DNA from: Armatimonadota bacterium
GTDB taxonomy: Bacteria; Armatimonadota; Zipacnadia; JAUWAU01
Direction of reading: 5' to 3'
Length of the DNA: 64,000 bases
Assembly (NCBI GenBank): GCA_030601885.1
Contig: JAUWAU010000018.1
Location: 1 to 64,000 of the forward strand
Made by a program: the position numbers and the translations under genes. Below the pieces are notes generated by a model that saw nothing but the letters and a program-made list of their open reading frames with translations, was not told where the DNA came from and ran no database searches. This document shows, in pieces, positions 1 to 8,698 of the stretch (position 1 is its first letter; each line of letters begins with the position of its first letter).

Positions 1-1
1 G

Positions 2-259
2 GACCCGTATGGCCCCCACGCCAGGGACCAGGCCGAGCGCGCGGCGTGGACGCTTGAGTTCGCCGAATCGGCGTTCGCACGGCCCGACTTCGTAGGCTGG
101 CACATCTGCGGGATCATCGACACGTGGAAGACGATGCCCGGCAAGGCCGAGTGGCAGCACTCGGGACTGATGACGCCGACGGGCGAGTTCTACCCCGAGA
201 TGGAGCAGGCGGTGCGGAACCTGTCGCGAAGGCTCTATCAGATCGCGCTCGGGGAGTAG
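2..259 (+). CDS. C-terminal end of a glycoside hydrolase-like protein (partial)
   Basis: The frame is open from the window edge and ends at TAG 257-259, leaving 85 residues of C-terminus. The fragment contains a PDFVGWHICGIIDTW segment, then GLMTPTGEFYPEMEQ. This is the pattern at the end of a TIM-barrel glycosidase of the beta-agarase or GH2/GH5-like type, where a conserved GWH or GYH strand is followed by a 'given the next task' loop and a last helix. The upstream part is outside the window, so family and catalytic residues cannot be checked. Its position before a GH4 gene and a sulfatase fits a polysaccharide-degradation region. The assignment rests on the general look of the C-terminus only. 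Confidence 0.5.
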   Translation, partial: DPYGPHARDQAERAAWTLEFAESAFARPDFVGWHICGIIDTWKTMPGKAEWQHSGLMTPTGEFYPEMEQAVRNLSRRLYQIALGE

Positions 260-318
260 GCGAAGGAGAGGATCTCACGCGCGACCCGCTGATCCTCGGC
301 AGCCTCAAGGGCCAGGAC

Positions 319-453
319 ATGGGCAAGCTGGTCATCACGGGCGTGCTGGTCATCGGGGCTATCATCGCCACTCTGGGCGTCTTTCTTGGGTCGCGATGGC
401 CCGGGCTGCAGAGCCTGATAGACAAGTTCGTGGACCTGTTTACCGCCAGATAG
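319..453 (+). CDS. Small single-pass membrane protein (44 aa), unknown
   Basis: ATG at 319 opens a 44-residue frame. It has one hydrophobic segment (VITGVLVIGAIIATLGVFLG, residues 4-23) and a short amphipathic tail. No good Shine-Dalgarno sequence sits directly before this ATG. A purine-rich AGGAGAGG at 263-270 lies about 50 bases upstream, so a longer product with a non-standard start is possible. The next frame at 480 starts with a similar short hydrophobic segment, and the two may be remnants of a pair of small membrane proteins. No function is recognised. Confidence 0.35.
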   Translation: MGKLVITGVLVIGAIIATLGVFLGSRWPGLQSLIDKFVDLFTAR

Positions 454-479
454 CCGCAGGGGAGTGATCGACGCTGCGC

Positions 480-796
480 ATGCGACTGCCGTTGCTCATC
501 TGCTTCGCGATGGGCGTGCTGATGATAGTGCAGTTCTTCAGCCCGCACGCCGTCAGCGAGGACGTGTTTGAGCGCGCGTCGAAGTCGCTCATTATCGTCG
601 GAGCGACGCGCCCGTGGCCAATGACGACAGCGCGACGACCGATGAAGACACGCCGGTCACCATCGACGTGCTCGCCAACGACACGGACGTGGATGGCGAC
701 GTACTCACGGTTGACTCCGTCACGCAGCCCAGCGCTGCTCGGCACGGCCATCTTCATCGAGAGGTCCGGGAACCGGACCTCACTGGCTGCCCCTGA
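480..796 (+). pseudogene. Mosaic gene remnant: membrane-protein start, cadherin-like (tandem-95) fragment, shifted tail
   Basis: From ATG 480 the first 41 or so codons give a membrane-anchor-like N-terminus (MRLPLLICFAMGVLMIVQFF). Near 605 sensible coding moves to another frame (614-733), which reads [20 protein letters not shown] and continues as [11 protein letters not shown]. That is the opening of an Ig/cadherin-like tandem-95 repeat domain, normally about 95 residues and found in huge secreted adhesins. It stops after about 45 residues. The first frame then resumes with [13 protein letters not shown]. The arrangement looks like a small membrane-protein gene interrupted by a foreign fragment about 130 bases long. 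It is unlikely to give a working product. A chimeric assembly is the alternative. Confidence 0.45.
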
Positions 797-850
797 CCTG
801 CCAGTTCCTCATCTGCCCCCCTCGTTCCCTTTCGCGCCGCCTCTGCTGTA

Positions 851-882
851 CTAACCACCAACCACTCCCCACTAACCACTGC
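851..882. repeat. Dispersed intergenic CCACTAACCACT repeat, copy 1
   Basis: Two close runs, ACTAACCACCAACCACT and CCCACTAACCACTGCC, lie in the gap before the GH4 gene. The same word, in either orientation, recurs near 6890-6979, 9352-9461, 36271-36306 and 36383-36410. Each copy is outside genes or touches a start codon. Confidence 0.6.
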
Positions 883-963
883 CTCCTGCGGAGGGAACAA
901 CGCCGCCGCGTCGAAGGCTCGTCCACTGCAGCATAAGCACGACCACAGGGAGAGCATGGAACC

Positions 964-2331
964 ATGCCCAAGATCACCATGATCGGCGCGGGAAGCGCCG
1001 TCTTCGCCAAGAACCTGCTGGGGGACATCCTGCAGTTTCCCGAGCTGACCGAGTGCCACGTCAGCCTCATGGACATCGACGAGCCCCGGCTCCTGACCTC
1101 CGAGCGCATGGCCCACAAGCTCGCCGAGGCGCTCGACGTCAACCCCACCATCGAGGCGACAGCGGACGCTGAACGCGCGCTCGACGGCGCCGACTACGTC
1201 ATCAACATGATTCAGGTCGGGGGGTACGAACCTGCAACCGTCATCGACTTCGAGGTCCCGAAGAAGTACGGACTCCGCCAGACCATCGGCGACACGCTCG
1301 GCATTGGCGGCATCATGCGGGCCATCCGGACGATACCGGTGATGCTGGAGTACGGCCGCATCATGGAGCGCGTCTGCCCCGACGTCATGTTCCTCAACTA
1401 CGTCAACCCGATGGCGATGAACACGTGGGCGATGCTGAAGGCCACGAAGATTCGGACCATCGGCCTCTGCCACAGCGTCCAGAGCAGCTACCGCCACCTG
1501 TGCACGGCCGTCGGCGTCGATCCGGACCAGGTGAACTGGACCTGCGCCGGCATCAACCACCTCGCCTTCTATCTGAGCCTCGAGCACAACGGCGAGGACC
1601 TCTACCCGCGCATCAAGCAGAAGGTGGCCAGCGGCGAGTATCGTCCCGAGGGGGACCGCGTCCGGCTCGACGTCATGCTGCGCATCGGCTACTACATCAC
1701 CGAGAGCAGTGAGCACCTCGCCGAGTATGTGCCCTGGTTCATGAAGCGCGATCGGCCCGAGCTCATCGAAAACTACAACGTCCCCCTCGACGAGTACCCC
1801 CGCCGCTGCGAGCGGCTCAACGCTCGCTGGGGACAGATGAAGGAGGATCTCGAGTCGGGGAAGGGCTTCGACAAGATCCGCCGCTCGTCCGAGTACGGCT
1901 CCGGCATCATCCACTCGATGGAGACCGACACGCCCCGGCTCATACACGGCAGCGTCCTCAACCATGGGATCATCGACAACCTGCCGCGGGGCTGCTGCGT
2001 TGAGGTCGCGTGCCACGTGGACAAGAACGGCGTTCAGCCGATGCGCGTGGGATCACTGCCGCCCCAGTGCGCGGCACTCGACCGGACGAGCATCAACGTG
2101 CAGGAGCTGACGGTCGAAGCCGCGCTCACCGGCAATCGCGAGCACATCTACCATGCCGCTCTCCTCGACCCGCACACTGCCGCGGAGCTCGACCCGGACC
2201 AGATATACTCCCTGGTGGACGATCTGATCGAGGCTCACGGCGAGTATATCCCGCCCGAGCTGCGCGAACGCCGCACGCCGTGGAACGCCGCCCGGCTACA
2301 GTATCTCTGGATGGCGCCGTTGAAAGAGTAG
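964..2331 (+). CDS. Family 4 glycosidase (alpha-galactosidase/alpha-glucuronidase type)
   Basis: This 455-residue protein belongs to glycoside hydrolase family 4, whose members use NAD and a divalent metal to cleave glycosides by oxidation, elimination and re-reduction. The Rossmann motif IGAGSAVFAKNL is at residues 7-18. The NYVNP motif is at 145-149. The metal-site cysteine and histidine are in GLCHS (C169) and GINHL (H199). Length matches the MelA-like subgroup (about 430-470 residues). The sequence LRQTIGDTLGIGG at 104-116 is also typical. ATG 964 is preceded by a purine-rich CAGGGAGAG. No signal peptide is present, so it acts in the cytoplasm on imported oligosaccharides. Substrate (alpha-galactoside or alpha-glucuronide) cannot be fixed from sequence alone, so no symbol is given. 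Confidence 0.9.
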   Translation: MPKITMIGAGSAVFAKNLLGDILQFPELTECHVSLMDIDEPRLLTSERMAHKLAEALDVNPTIEATADAERALDGADYVINMIQVGGYEPATVIDFEVPKKYGLRQTIGDTLGIGGIMRAIRTIPVMLEYGRIMERVCPDVMFLNYVNPMAMNTWAMLKATKIRTIGLCHSVQSSYRHLCTAVGVDPDQVNWTCAGINHLAFYLSLEHNGEDLYPRIKQKVASGEYRPEGDRVRLDVMLRIGYYITESSEHLAEYVPWFMKRDRPELIENYNVPLDEYPRRCERLNARWGQMKEDLESGKGFDKIRRSSEYGSGIIHSMETDTPRLIHGSVLNHGIIDNLPRGCCVEVACHVDKNGVQPMRVGSLPPQCAALDRTSINVQELTVEAALTGNREHIYHAALLDPHTAAELDPDQIYSLVDDLIEAHGEYIPPELRERRTPWNAARLQYLWMAPLKE

Positions 2332-2416
2332 GACGAAGCTGCCGAATGAGGGCCTGACGTATCTGGAGGGCGCTGCATTGGGCAGCTAGATCAGGAGTGT
2401 GCGGGAGGTGATCGTA

Positions 2417-3142
2417 ATGGACCAGCATCAGGCGCAGCCGCCCCAGCCACAGCAGCCCCAACAACTGCAGCACCCGTCACAGTATCCGCCGCCGCCGCAG
2501 CTTCCGCAGCAGCCACAGCAGCCGTCGGCCGCCGAGCAGTTCCGTGGTTATGTCATGGCGAAATTGAAAAGCGGTACTCCGAAATCAGATGTTGTCGCGG
2601 CTCTCGTCAATAGAGGGATAGACCAGGGCCAGGCGATCCAGTTAGTCAACAGCGTGGACGTGGGCGTCGTACAACCCGCCATGGAGGTAGCGGTGACCGG
2701 CGGCGGCGTCCTGTTCGGAGCCATCGGCGCCGCACTGGCCGCCGTGGTGGGCGGCCTCGTGTGGGGCCTGATAGCCGGCAAGACCGGCTACGAGATCGGC
2801 TATCTGGCATGGGGCATAGGCCTGCTCTGTGGCTTCGCCGTCGTGCTGGCCTCGGGCGGGAAGAAAGGCACAACGTATCAGATGATCGCCGTTGCCGGCA
2901 GCGTCCTCGGGATCTTCATCGGCAAGTACTTCACCTTTTACTTCGTCCTGAAAAAGGTGGTTGGCGAAGAAGTCGGAGCAGAGGCGGCCGCAACAGTGTC
3001 TCTCTTCTCAGCCGATGTGTTTCAGTTCTTCATGGAGACCATCGGCGAGCTGGTGAGCGGCTGGGACCTCCTCTGGGTGGGCTTCGCCGTTGTCAGCGCC
3101 TGGGCGATCCCTAGAGCCGGCATATCAGTCGAGGCCGACTAG
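2417..3142 (+). CDS. Polytopic membrane protein with Q/P-rich N-terminus, paralog 1
   Basis: ATG 2417 follows GGGAGGTGATCGTA, a strong ribosome site, and gives 241 residues. Residues 1-40 are almost pure Gln/Pro. Residues 41-80 form a soluble alpha-helical segment (YVMAKLKSGTPKSDVVAALV). About four membrane segments follow, at roughly 92-116, 124-140, 151-171 and 210-233. The gene 122 bases downstream is a diverged copy with the same order (short soluble helix with the GTPKS motif, then the same membrane segments), so the pair arose by tandem duplication that included the ribosome site. The helix resembles small domains that recognise a C-terminal or tail peptide, but I do not recognise the family. 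Function unknown. Confidence 0.8.
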   Translation: MDQHQAQPPQPQQPQQLQHPSQYPPPPQLPQQPQQPSAAEQFRGYVMAKLKSGTPKSDVVAALVNRGIDQGQAIQLVNSVDVGVVQPAMEVAVTGGGVLFGAIGAALAAVVGGLVWGLIAGKTGYEIGYLAWGIGLLCGFAVVLASGGKKGTTYQMIAVAGSVLGIFIGKYFTFYFVLKKVVGEEVGAEAAATVSLFSADVFQFFMETIGELVSGWDLLWVGFAVVSAWAIPRAGISVEAD

Positions 3143-3264
3143 GCGTGACCTGATCCACACGCGCATAGCAAGCCGCGCCTTGGCGGGCGATGTGCGCAGG
3201 CCGTGATGTCTCGGCGCCGACGCTGTCGGCCACACAGACCAAGAGTTCCTGGGAGGCGATCAGG

Positions 3265-3969
3265 ATGGAGCAGCATGAGGCGACGGCTCCGGAGCAAGAC
3301 GCAGATGAGCATCGTGGTTTCGTCATCGGGAGGCTGAGAGGCGGCACGCCGAAATCCATTGTGGTGGCCGAGCTTATCGACAGAGGACTGGAGCGCAAGT
3401 GGGCCGAGCAGATAGTCGAGCAATTCGATATCGACGCCGCGCAGCTCGCCAAGCAGGAGCAAGTAACCGCCCCGGCCTTCCTGCTTGCGGTGATCGCGGC
3501 TGCGCTGGCGGCCACAATAGGGGGCGCTCTCTGGGGGCTGGTAGCGGGTAAGATGGGCCGCCAATTCAGCCCTCTGGCATGCGGCGTCGGCGTGCTGTGT
3601 GGGTTCGCGGTCGTGCTGGCCTCGGGGCGCAGGAAGGGCGTCCCCCTTCAAGTCATCGCGGCTGTCGCGAGCATCATCGGGATCTTCATCGGGAAGTACT
3701 GCACCTTCTACTTCGCCTTCAGAGACATGCTTTCGGAGCAGGCGGGACCGGAGGTGATCGTGTCGGTGCCTCTGTTCTCCGGTGCTCTGTTTCAGCTCTT
3801 CTTGGAAAACATCCGTGGCGTGCTGAGCGTCTTCGACATCGTGTGGATCCCCTTTGCCCTCATAGCCGCGTGGGCGATCCCTTCAGGCGCCGGCATCAAG
3901 CCGACCAGGCCAGGGGACGCCCCGCCGGCCGCCGACCAGGAGACGTTCCGTGACCCGCCCATGCACTGA
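3265..3969 (+). CDS. Polytopic membrane protein, paralog 2 of the preceding gene
   Basis: ATG 3265 follows GGGAGGCGATCAGG, nearly the same ribosome site as its neighbour, and gives 234 residues. The Q/P-rich leader of paralog 1 is replaced by a short acidic stretch. The helix HRGFVIGRLRGGTPKSIVVA aligns with FRGYVMAKLKSGTPKSDVVA of paralog 1. The membrane half keeps LCGFAVVLASG and IGIFIGKY almost unchanged. The C-terminus adds a charged, Pro-rich tail of about 25 residues. Both copies retain intact frames, so both are probably expressed. No known domain is recognised. Confidence 0.8.
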   Translation: MEQHEATAPEQDADEHRGFVIGRLRGGTPKSIVVAELIDRGLERKWAEQIVEQFDIDAAQLAKQEQVTAPAFLLAVIAAALAATIGGALWGLVAGKMGRQFSPLACGVGVLCGFAVVLASGRRKGVPLQVIAAVASIIGIFIGKYCTFYFAFRDMLSEQAGPEVIVSVPLFSGALFQLFLENIRGVLSVFDIVWIPFALIAAWAIPSGAGIKPTRPGDAPPAADQETFRDPPMH

Positions 3970-4031
3970 GGCAATCGGGGCTCCATGGGGGGCCGCGCTG
4001 CCCTCCTCGCTGGCCGAAGGGGCGCCCTGCC

Positions 4032-5396
4032 ATGACCAAGTTCCTCTTCTTTGACTACCGCGAGATCGAGACCATCTCCGGATTCACCAGAGAGCTGGAG
4101 CAGCCCGCAAAGCACCCGGACAACCCGCTCTTCATCGCCGACCAGCCGTGGGAAAACGGCAACATGCAGCTCTACGGCAGCGTGGTGAAGGCCGAGGGCA
4201 GGCCGTTCCAGATGTGGTACACCGTCATCCACTCACCATGGCGCATGTGCCTGGCCTACGCCGAGAGCGACGATGGCGTCGAATGGCGCAAGCCGCTGTT
4301 TGACATCTTCGAGTACGAGGGGCAGAAGACGAACATCGTCTTCACCGAGGACCCACACGGCACGGCCGTGATCTACGACGAGGCTGATCCCCGTGAGGAT
4401 TGGCGGTACAAGATGGTCTGCGGCACAGCCCCGTCAGGCTGCATCAGTGCCTATCACAGCCCCGATGGCATTCATTGGACGCCGGTGCGCCGGCATCCCG
4501 TCATCACGACGAATCCCGACAGCCCCATGGCCTTCCTGCGAAAGTCCGACGGGCGCTACGCCGTCCACCACCGCCTCCATGGGTACGGACGCCGGGTGTT
4601 CCGGAGCGAATCCTGGGACTTCACGTTCTTCACTCGGGAGCCGCGCATGATAATGGAGCCGGACGCCGGCGATCCGCCCCAGATACAGTTCTACGGCATG
4701 GGCGCGGCGCCGTACGGCAGCTACGAGATCGGCACACTGTGGATGTTCCACACCGACCCGGAGGAGATGGGCTTCGGGAAGGCGCGGGGCTATCAGGAGG
4801 CCGAGCTGACGTACGCGCGCCACGGCCACGCCTGGCACCGGGCCGCCCAAGGCACATCTTTCATTCCGCATGGCAACGCCGGCTCGTGGGAGCAGGGCAA
4901 TCTCCAGTGCGCTTCGCAGCCGGTCTTCCTCAACGACGAGATCCGCTACTACTACATGGGTACCACCATGACCCACCAGCGCCACTGGGAGCTCGAGCCA
5001 CAGCGCGCCGGACTCGGCATGGCCAGCATCAAGCCCGATCGCTTCATCGCCCTTCAAGCGACCGAGCAGCCAGCGGTCCTGCTCACCGTCGCGTTCAGGC
5101 TCCCCTCGACGGAGCTCTTTCTTAATGCGGCCACGGAGGCTGATGGGTGGGTGCGGGTCGAAATGCTCGATACCGATGGCAAGGCGATTGAGGGCTTGGG
5201 AGAGACGGATTGTATTCCGGTGACGAGGGATTCCACGTCTCACCCGGTAAGATGGCGTAACCACGGGCTCACTCATATGATAGGCAAGCCGGTGCGCCTC
5301 CGCCTGCGCGCACAGAACGCTCGTCTCTACTCCATCTTCGCGACCGAGCCGGGCGAGGAGCCCGTGTACCATCGCTTCACCGGCGCCCGGCCGTGA
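4032..5396 (+). CDS. Five-bladed beta-propeller glycosidase-like protein (GH43/GH32/GH130 clan)
   Basis: This 454-residue soluble protein starts at ATG 4032. It has the repeated blade features of five-bladed propeller glycosidases: FQMWYTV, CLAYAESDDGVEWRKP, CISAYHSPDGIHWTPV and ELTYARHGHAWHRA. The 'S-x-DG-x-x-W' signature, in which a dated or measured item is followed by a tryptophan, is typical of sucrase/ferredoxin-like and GH43/GH130 propellers. About 100 C-terminal residues (from LLTVAFRLPSTELFLN) look like a small beta-sandwich. There is no signal peptide. Planctomycete-type genomes carry many uncharacterised members of this kind beside sulfatases, as here. Catalytic acids cannot be assigned by eye. 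Confidence 0.7.
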   Translation: MTKFLFFDYREIETISGFTRELEQPAKHPDNPLFIADQPWENGNMQLYGSVVKAEGRPFQMWYTVIHSPWRMCLAYAESDDGVEWRKPLFDIFEYEGQKTNIVFTEDPHGTAVIYDEADPREDWRYKMVCGTAPSGCISAYHSPDGIHWTPVRRHPVITTNPDSPMAFLRKSDGRYAVHHRLHGYGRRVFRSESWDFTFFTREPRMIMEPDAGDPPQIQFYGMGAAPYGSYEIGTLWMFHTDPEEMGFGKARGYQEAELTYARHGHAWHRAAQGTSFIPHGNAGSWEQGNLQCASQPVFLNDEIRYYYMGTTMTHQRHWELEPQRAGLGMASIKPDRFIALQATEQPAVLLTVAFRLPSTELFLNAATEADGWVRVEMLDTDGKAIEGLGETDCIPVTRDSTSHPVRWRNHGLTHMIGKPVRLRLRAQNARLYSIFATEPGEEPVYHRFTGARP

Positions 5397-5429
5397 CGCC
5401 CCATGAGTGAGGCGGCATGGAGGCCAGTC

Positions 5430-6890
5430 ATGAGCGATCATAGGACGGACGACGAGAAAGGCACATCCCGCCGGAAGTTCCTGCGGTCAGCATCGCTGAC
5501 GGCCGCCGGGGCCGTCCTCAGCGCGAGGGCGCCAGCCGTAGGCCAGGAGAACCAGAGCATGAACAAGCAGCCGAATCTCGTCTTCGTCTTCGCCGACCAG
5601 ATGCGCGCCCAGGCAACGGGCTTCATGGAGAACGATCAGGTCCGGACGCCGAATCTGGACAAGACGGCCGAGCAGGGGACAGTGTTCACCCACGCGGTGT
5701 CCTGCTGCCCGGTGTGCACCCCGTATCGCGCCTCACTGCTCACCGGCCGTTACCCGCTGAGCAATGGCATGGTGCTCAACGATGTGCGGCTGCCGCTGGA
5801 GGAGACGTCAATCGCCGAAGTGCTAAGGGGGGCAGGCTACGCGACCGGCTACATCGGCAAGTGGCACCTCGACGGGCCCATGCGCGGCGGCTTCACCCCG
5901 CCGGGGCCGCGCCGGCAGGGCTTCGACTACTGGGCCGTGGCCAACTGCACCCACAACTACATGCACTCCTACTACTACCGCGACGACCCAGAGCCCATCT
6001 GGATCGAGGGCTACGATGCGGACCACCAGACCGACCTTGCGATCGAGTACATGCGCCAGCACGCGGCGGAGCCCTTCTGCCTGTTCGTCTCCTGGGGCCC
6101 GCCGCACGGGCCGTACAACCGCATGCCGGAGGAGTACAAGATCCACCAGCCCGAAGACATCCGCCTGCGGCCGAACTGCACGGATCCGCGGCGCGAGGAG
6201 ATCTCCGGGTACTACTCCCACACCGCCGCGCTGGACCGGAGCTTCGGCCGGATCATGACGGCCCTGGACGAGCTCAATATCGCCGACAGGACGATCCTCG
6301 TGTTCACCTCCGATCATGGCGACATGCTGGGCTCGCAGGGCAAGCATCGCAAGCAGAAGCCCTGGGACGAGTCCATCCTCGTGCCCTTCGTTATGCGCTA
6401 TCCGGGCGTTGTCCCTGCCGGGCGACGCACGCCGGCGCTGATCAACGTCGTGGACGTGATGCCCACGCTCCTGAGCCTCATGAGGGTGGCTATCCCCGAC
6501 GCCGTGGAGGGTACGGACCTCTCACACATCGCCGCAGGCGCCGACGGCCCGTGGCCGGAGTCGGCCTTCCTGCAGCACGCGTGTCCCTTCATCGAGCCGA
6601 TCCCGGAGTGGCGCGGCGTTCGGACGGAGCGCTATACCTACGTGCGCGCCCTCGACGGACCGTGGCTGCTGTACGACAATGAGACGGACCCGTACCAGAT
6701 GCGCAATTTGGTGGGCGAGCAAGAGCAGCGGGGACTTCAGGCCAGGCTGGAGGCTGAGCTCAACCAATGGCTCGAGCGGACAGGGGACGACTTCCAGCCG
6801 CGAGAGACCTACTGGAAGCGCTTCGGCTACGAGGTGGACGACAAGAAGCAGATGCCCTACATCGGCAAGGTCGGCCAGCACGACTTGTAG
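5430..6890 (+). CDS. Tat-exported sulfatase (type I, formylglycine-dependent)
   Basis: The chosen ATG 5430 has GGAGG six bases upstream. An in-frame ATG at 5403 is possible but weaker. The 486-residue product begins with a twin-arginine leader (SRRKFLRSASLTAAGA, residues 13-28), so it is probably exported folded. The sulfatase signature CTPYRASLLTGR is at 96-107, with Cys96 as the residue converted to formylglycine (CxPxR rule). Metal-binding Asp is in FVFADQMRA (residues 52-60). A second conserved block is YIGKWHLDG, and the C-terminal metal site is TSDHGDMLGSQGKHRKQKPW. The likely role is removing sulfate from sulfated glycans in the envelope or outside. It needs a formylglycine-generating or anaerobic maturase not seen in this window. 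Confidence 0.92.
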   Translation: MSDHRTDDEKGTSRRKFLRSASLTAAGAVLSARAPAVGQENQSMNKQPNLVFVFADQMRAQATGFMENDQVRTPNLDKTAEQGTVFTHAVSCCPVCTPYRASLLTGRYPLSNGMVLNDVRLPLEETSIAEVLRGAGYATGYIGKWHLDGPMRGGFTPPGPRRQGFDYWAVANCTHNYMHSYYYRDDPEPIWIEGYDADHQTDLAIEYMRQHAAEPFCLFVSWGPPHGPYNRMPEEYKIHQPEDIRLRPNCTDPRREEISGYYSHTAALDRSFGRIMTALDELNIADRTILVFTSDHGDMLGSQGKHRKQKPWDESILVPFVMRYPGVVPAGRRTPALINVVDVMPTLLSLMRVAIPDAVEGTDLSHIAAGADGPWPESAFLQHACPFIEPIPEWRGVRTERYTYVRALDGPWLLYDNETDPYQMRNLVGEQEQRGLQARLEAELNQWLERTGDDFQPRETYWKRFGYEVDDKKQMPYIGKVGQHDL

Positions 6891-6981
6891 TGGCCAGTGG
6901 CCGGTGGTCAGCAAAGGCCCTCGCCCTGAGCTGAGCGTGAGCGGCGTCTTGACCTTACTGCCCACTGGTCACTAACCACTG
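6890..6981. repeat. Dispersed CAGTGG/CCACTG repeat, copy 2 (two half-sites)
   Basis: The short gap between the convergent sulfatase and the next minus-strand gene holds AGTGGCCAGTGGCCGGTGG at 6890-6908 and CCCACTGGTCACTAACCACT at 6960-6979. The two half-sites are roughly inverted and could pair across about 50 bases, making a transcript hairpin between convergent genes. Confidence 0.55.
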
Positions 6982-6987
6982 AGGCGG

Positions 6988-8448
6988 CTAGAGCGAGAGC
7001 ACCTGGCACTCGCCCTCAACGCGCGGCACCCGGAGTGTGCGTCCATCCACGTCCAGGCTGATCGATCCCTTCGTGTCGTCGAAATCCGTCCTCCGCACGA
7101 GCACCCGGTTGCCCAGCCGTAGCCCGGACACCACCGGCCCCGGCTGCGAGGGCACCGCAAAGCTCACCGGCTCGCCGTTGTCCAGGAACTCCTTGTACTC
7201 CAGCGCCGCCGCATAGACCTCCTGCAGGAGCTGCATCTCCTTGCCGGTCTCCTCGGCCGGACACCACATCATCAGCCCGTCGGTGCCCCGCAGGAGCATG
7301 TGCCACAGCAACTCCCGGTACTTCTCCTCGCTGAACTGCTGCAGCCCGGGGATGGTGGGTTCGCCCTCCCGCGGCGGCGATGTCGTGTGCCAGTGCAGCC
7401 AGGAGATGATGGGGATGTCGGCGGGCGTGCTCTTGCAGGCGTTCGTTGCCACCAGCAGCATGTTGTAGAACCAGCGGTAGTCAGCGTTGGCGAAATCGTA
7501 CCACCCGAAGGTCGGGTACCAGGTGTACACCACCGGCATCGCGAAGGTGTAGCCCGTCAGCGAGAACTCGTGGAACCACTCCCGGTATTTCGCCCGCTGG
7601 TCGGCCTTGAAGGGCGCACCCTCGGCGAACTCCTCGTAGTAGTCGTACCAGTACCGATAGCCGTTGTGCGGATACACGCTGTAATTGCCGACGAGCGCCC
7701 TGGGGAAGTAGCGCTTCACGGTCTCCGCGCAGACCTCCCGCTGCATCTCGCACCGCAGCGTCCGCAGGGCCCTCTGAAACTCGGCGAAGTCGTCGATGTT
7801 CGGGATGCTCTGCCGGCAGCGGGTGCACTTCTTCGAGCTCGCCCACGCGCCGTTCCACTCGAGCGGCCCGTCGATCTCCCAGTCCAGGTAGATGAACTCG
7901 ATATCGAGGCCCGCATCCTTGTACGCGCCCAGGAAGTGGTCGAACTGCTCCCTGATCTCCGGGTAGCGGTGCTTCAGCGCGAACGGGCAGCCCATCTTGC
8001 GCCGGGGGCTGAAGGAGTCGTCGTAGAAGAGAGTCCCGTCCTCGGCGACGTGGAACGTCCGCTCCTCGCCGTTGCAGAAGCTGTGCATGCAGGCGTTGGC
8101 GTTGATGCCGATGCCGAGCCCCAGCTTCTTCTGCAGCCGCGCCAGGCGCAGCCCCTCGGCCAGGCTCTTCTCCCGGTTGCCTGGACTCCACCGCGCGTTC
8201 ATAGCGATGCCCCGGGCATCGAGCTCCCTCAGGACGCGCTCCACCTCGGCATCGTCGTCCGTCCATAATCCCTCCAGGCGCGAGGCGCGTATCGGCAGCC
8301 GGTCGCCCCGGGGAAAGGCGAGGGGCTTCGTCCTCTGCAGCACATCCTGGATGATCTCCGCATGCGTCATCCGTTTCATCTCCTGAGCCGACGCGTTGAC
8401 GGCGTATGTTGTGGCGACGCTGATGGCTATGGCAAGTGCTATTCGCAT
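6988..8448 (-). CDS. Secreted TIM-barrel-like protein, putative glycosidase
   Basis: The start at 8448 is set by a strong AAGGAGG nine bases upstream and by a signal peptide (MRIALAIAISVATTYAVNASAQ). The 486-residue product has successive beta-strand-like segments ending in acidic residues: GIAMNARWSPGN, LGLGIGINANACMHSF, LDIEFIYLDWEIDGPLEWNG, TFAMPVVYTWYP and GTDGLMMWCPAEE. That pattern resembles a barrel glycosidase with an acidic pair in YLDWEID. A four-Cys group (CPF, CTRCRQ) lies between strands 3 and 4. I cannot name the family. Planctomycetes and relatives encode many such 'hypothetical' exported barrels. It is transcribed toward the sulfatase and away from the DUF1080 gene. Confidence 0.65.
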   Translation of the reverse strand: MRIALAIAISVATTYAVNASAQEMKRMTHAEIIQDVLQRTKPLAFPRGDRLPIRASRLEGLWTDDDAEVERVLRELDARGIAMNARWSPGNREKSLAEGLRLARLQKKLGLGIGINANACMHSFCNGEERTFHVAEDGTLFYDDSFSPRRKMGCPFALKHRYPEIREQFDHFLGAYKDAGLDIEFIYLDWEIDGPLEWNGAWASSKKCTRCRQSIPNIDDFAEFQRALRTLRCEMQREVCAETVKRYFPRALVGNYSVYPHNGYRYWYDYYEEFAEGAPFKADQRAKYREWFHEFSLTGYTFAMPVVYTWYPTFGWYDFANADYRWFYNMLLVATNACKSTPADIPIISWLHWHTTSPPREGEPTIPGLQQFSEEKYRELLWHMLLRGTDGLMMWCPAEETGKEMQLLQEVYAAALEYKEFLDNGEPVSFAVPSQPGPVVSGLRLGNRVLVRRTDFDDTKGSISLDVDGRTLRVPRVEGECQVLSL

Positions 8449-8698
8449 CGTAAGATACCTCCTTGGCTGTGACCAGCTCAGTCCTATTCGCGACGGCGCC
8501 GCAGCCATCCTGCGACAGCAGTGCCCCCTCCGGCACGCGGGAAGCTTCTGGTTTCTTCTCAGTCCGCGAAGCACGCTTGAGCCATGGCATCACTGCATCA
8601 CGTGCAGGCGCCCTCCCTCCGCCCGGAAGGATAAGCCCACACGGTAGCGGAAGAAACTAGCGTACGAAGCCGCTGAGGATGTCGTCAGGAGGACCGCC

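Noticed and set aside
7300-8268. Long plus-strand frame antisense to the secreted barrel protein
   Set aside because: Composition is Val/Pro/Ala-rich without motifs, and the minus-strand protein has a signal peptide and ribosome site.
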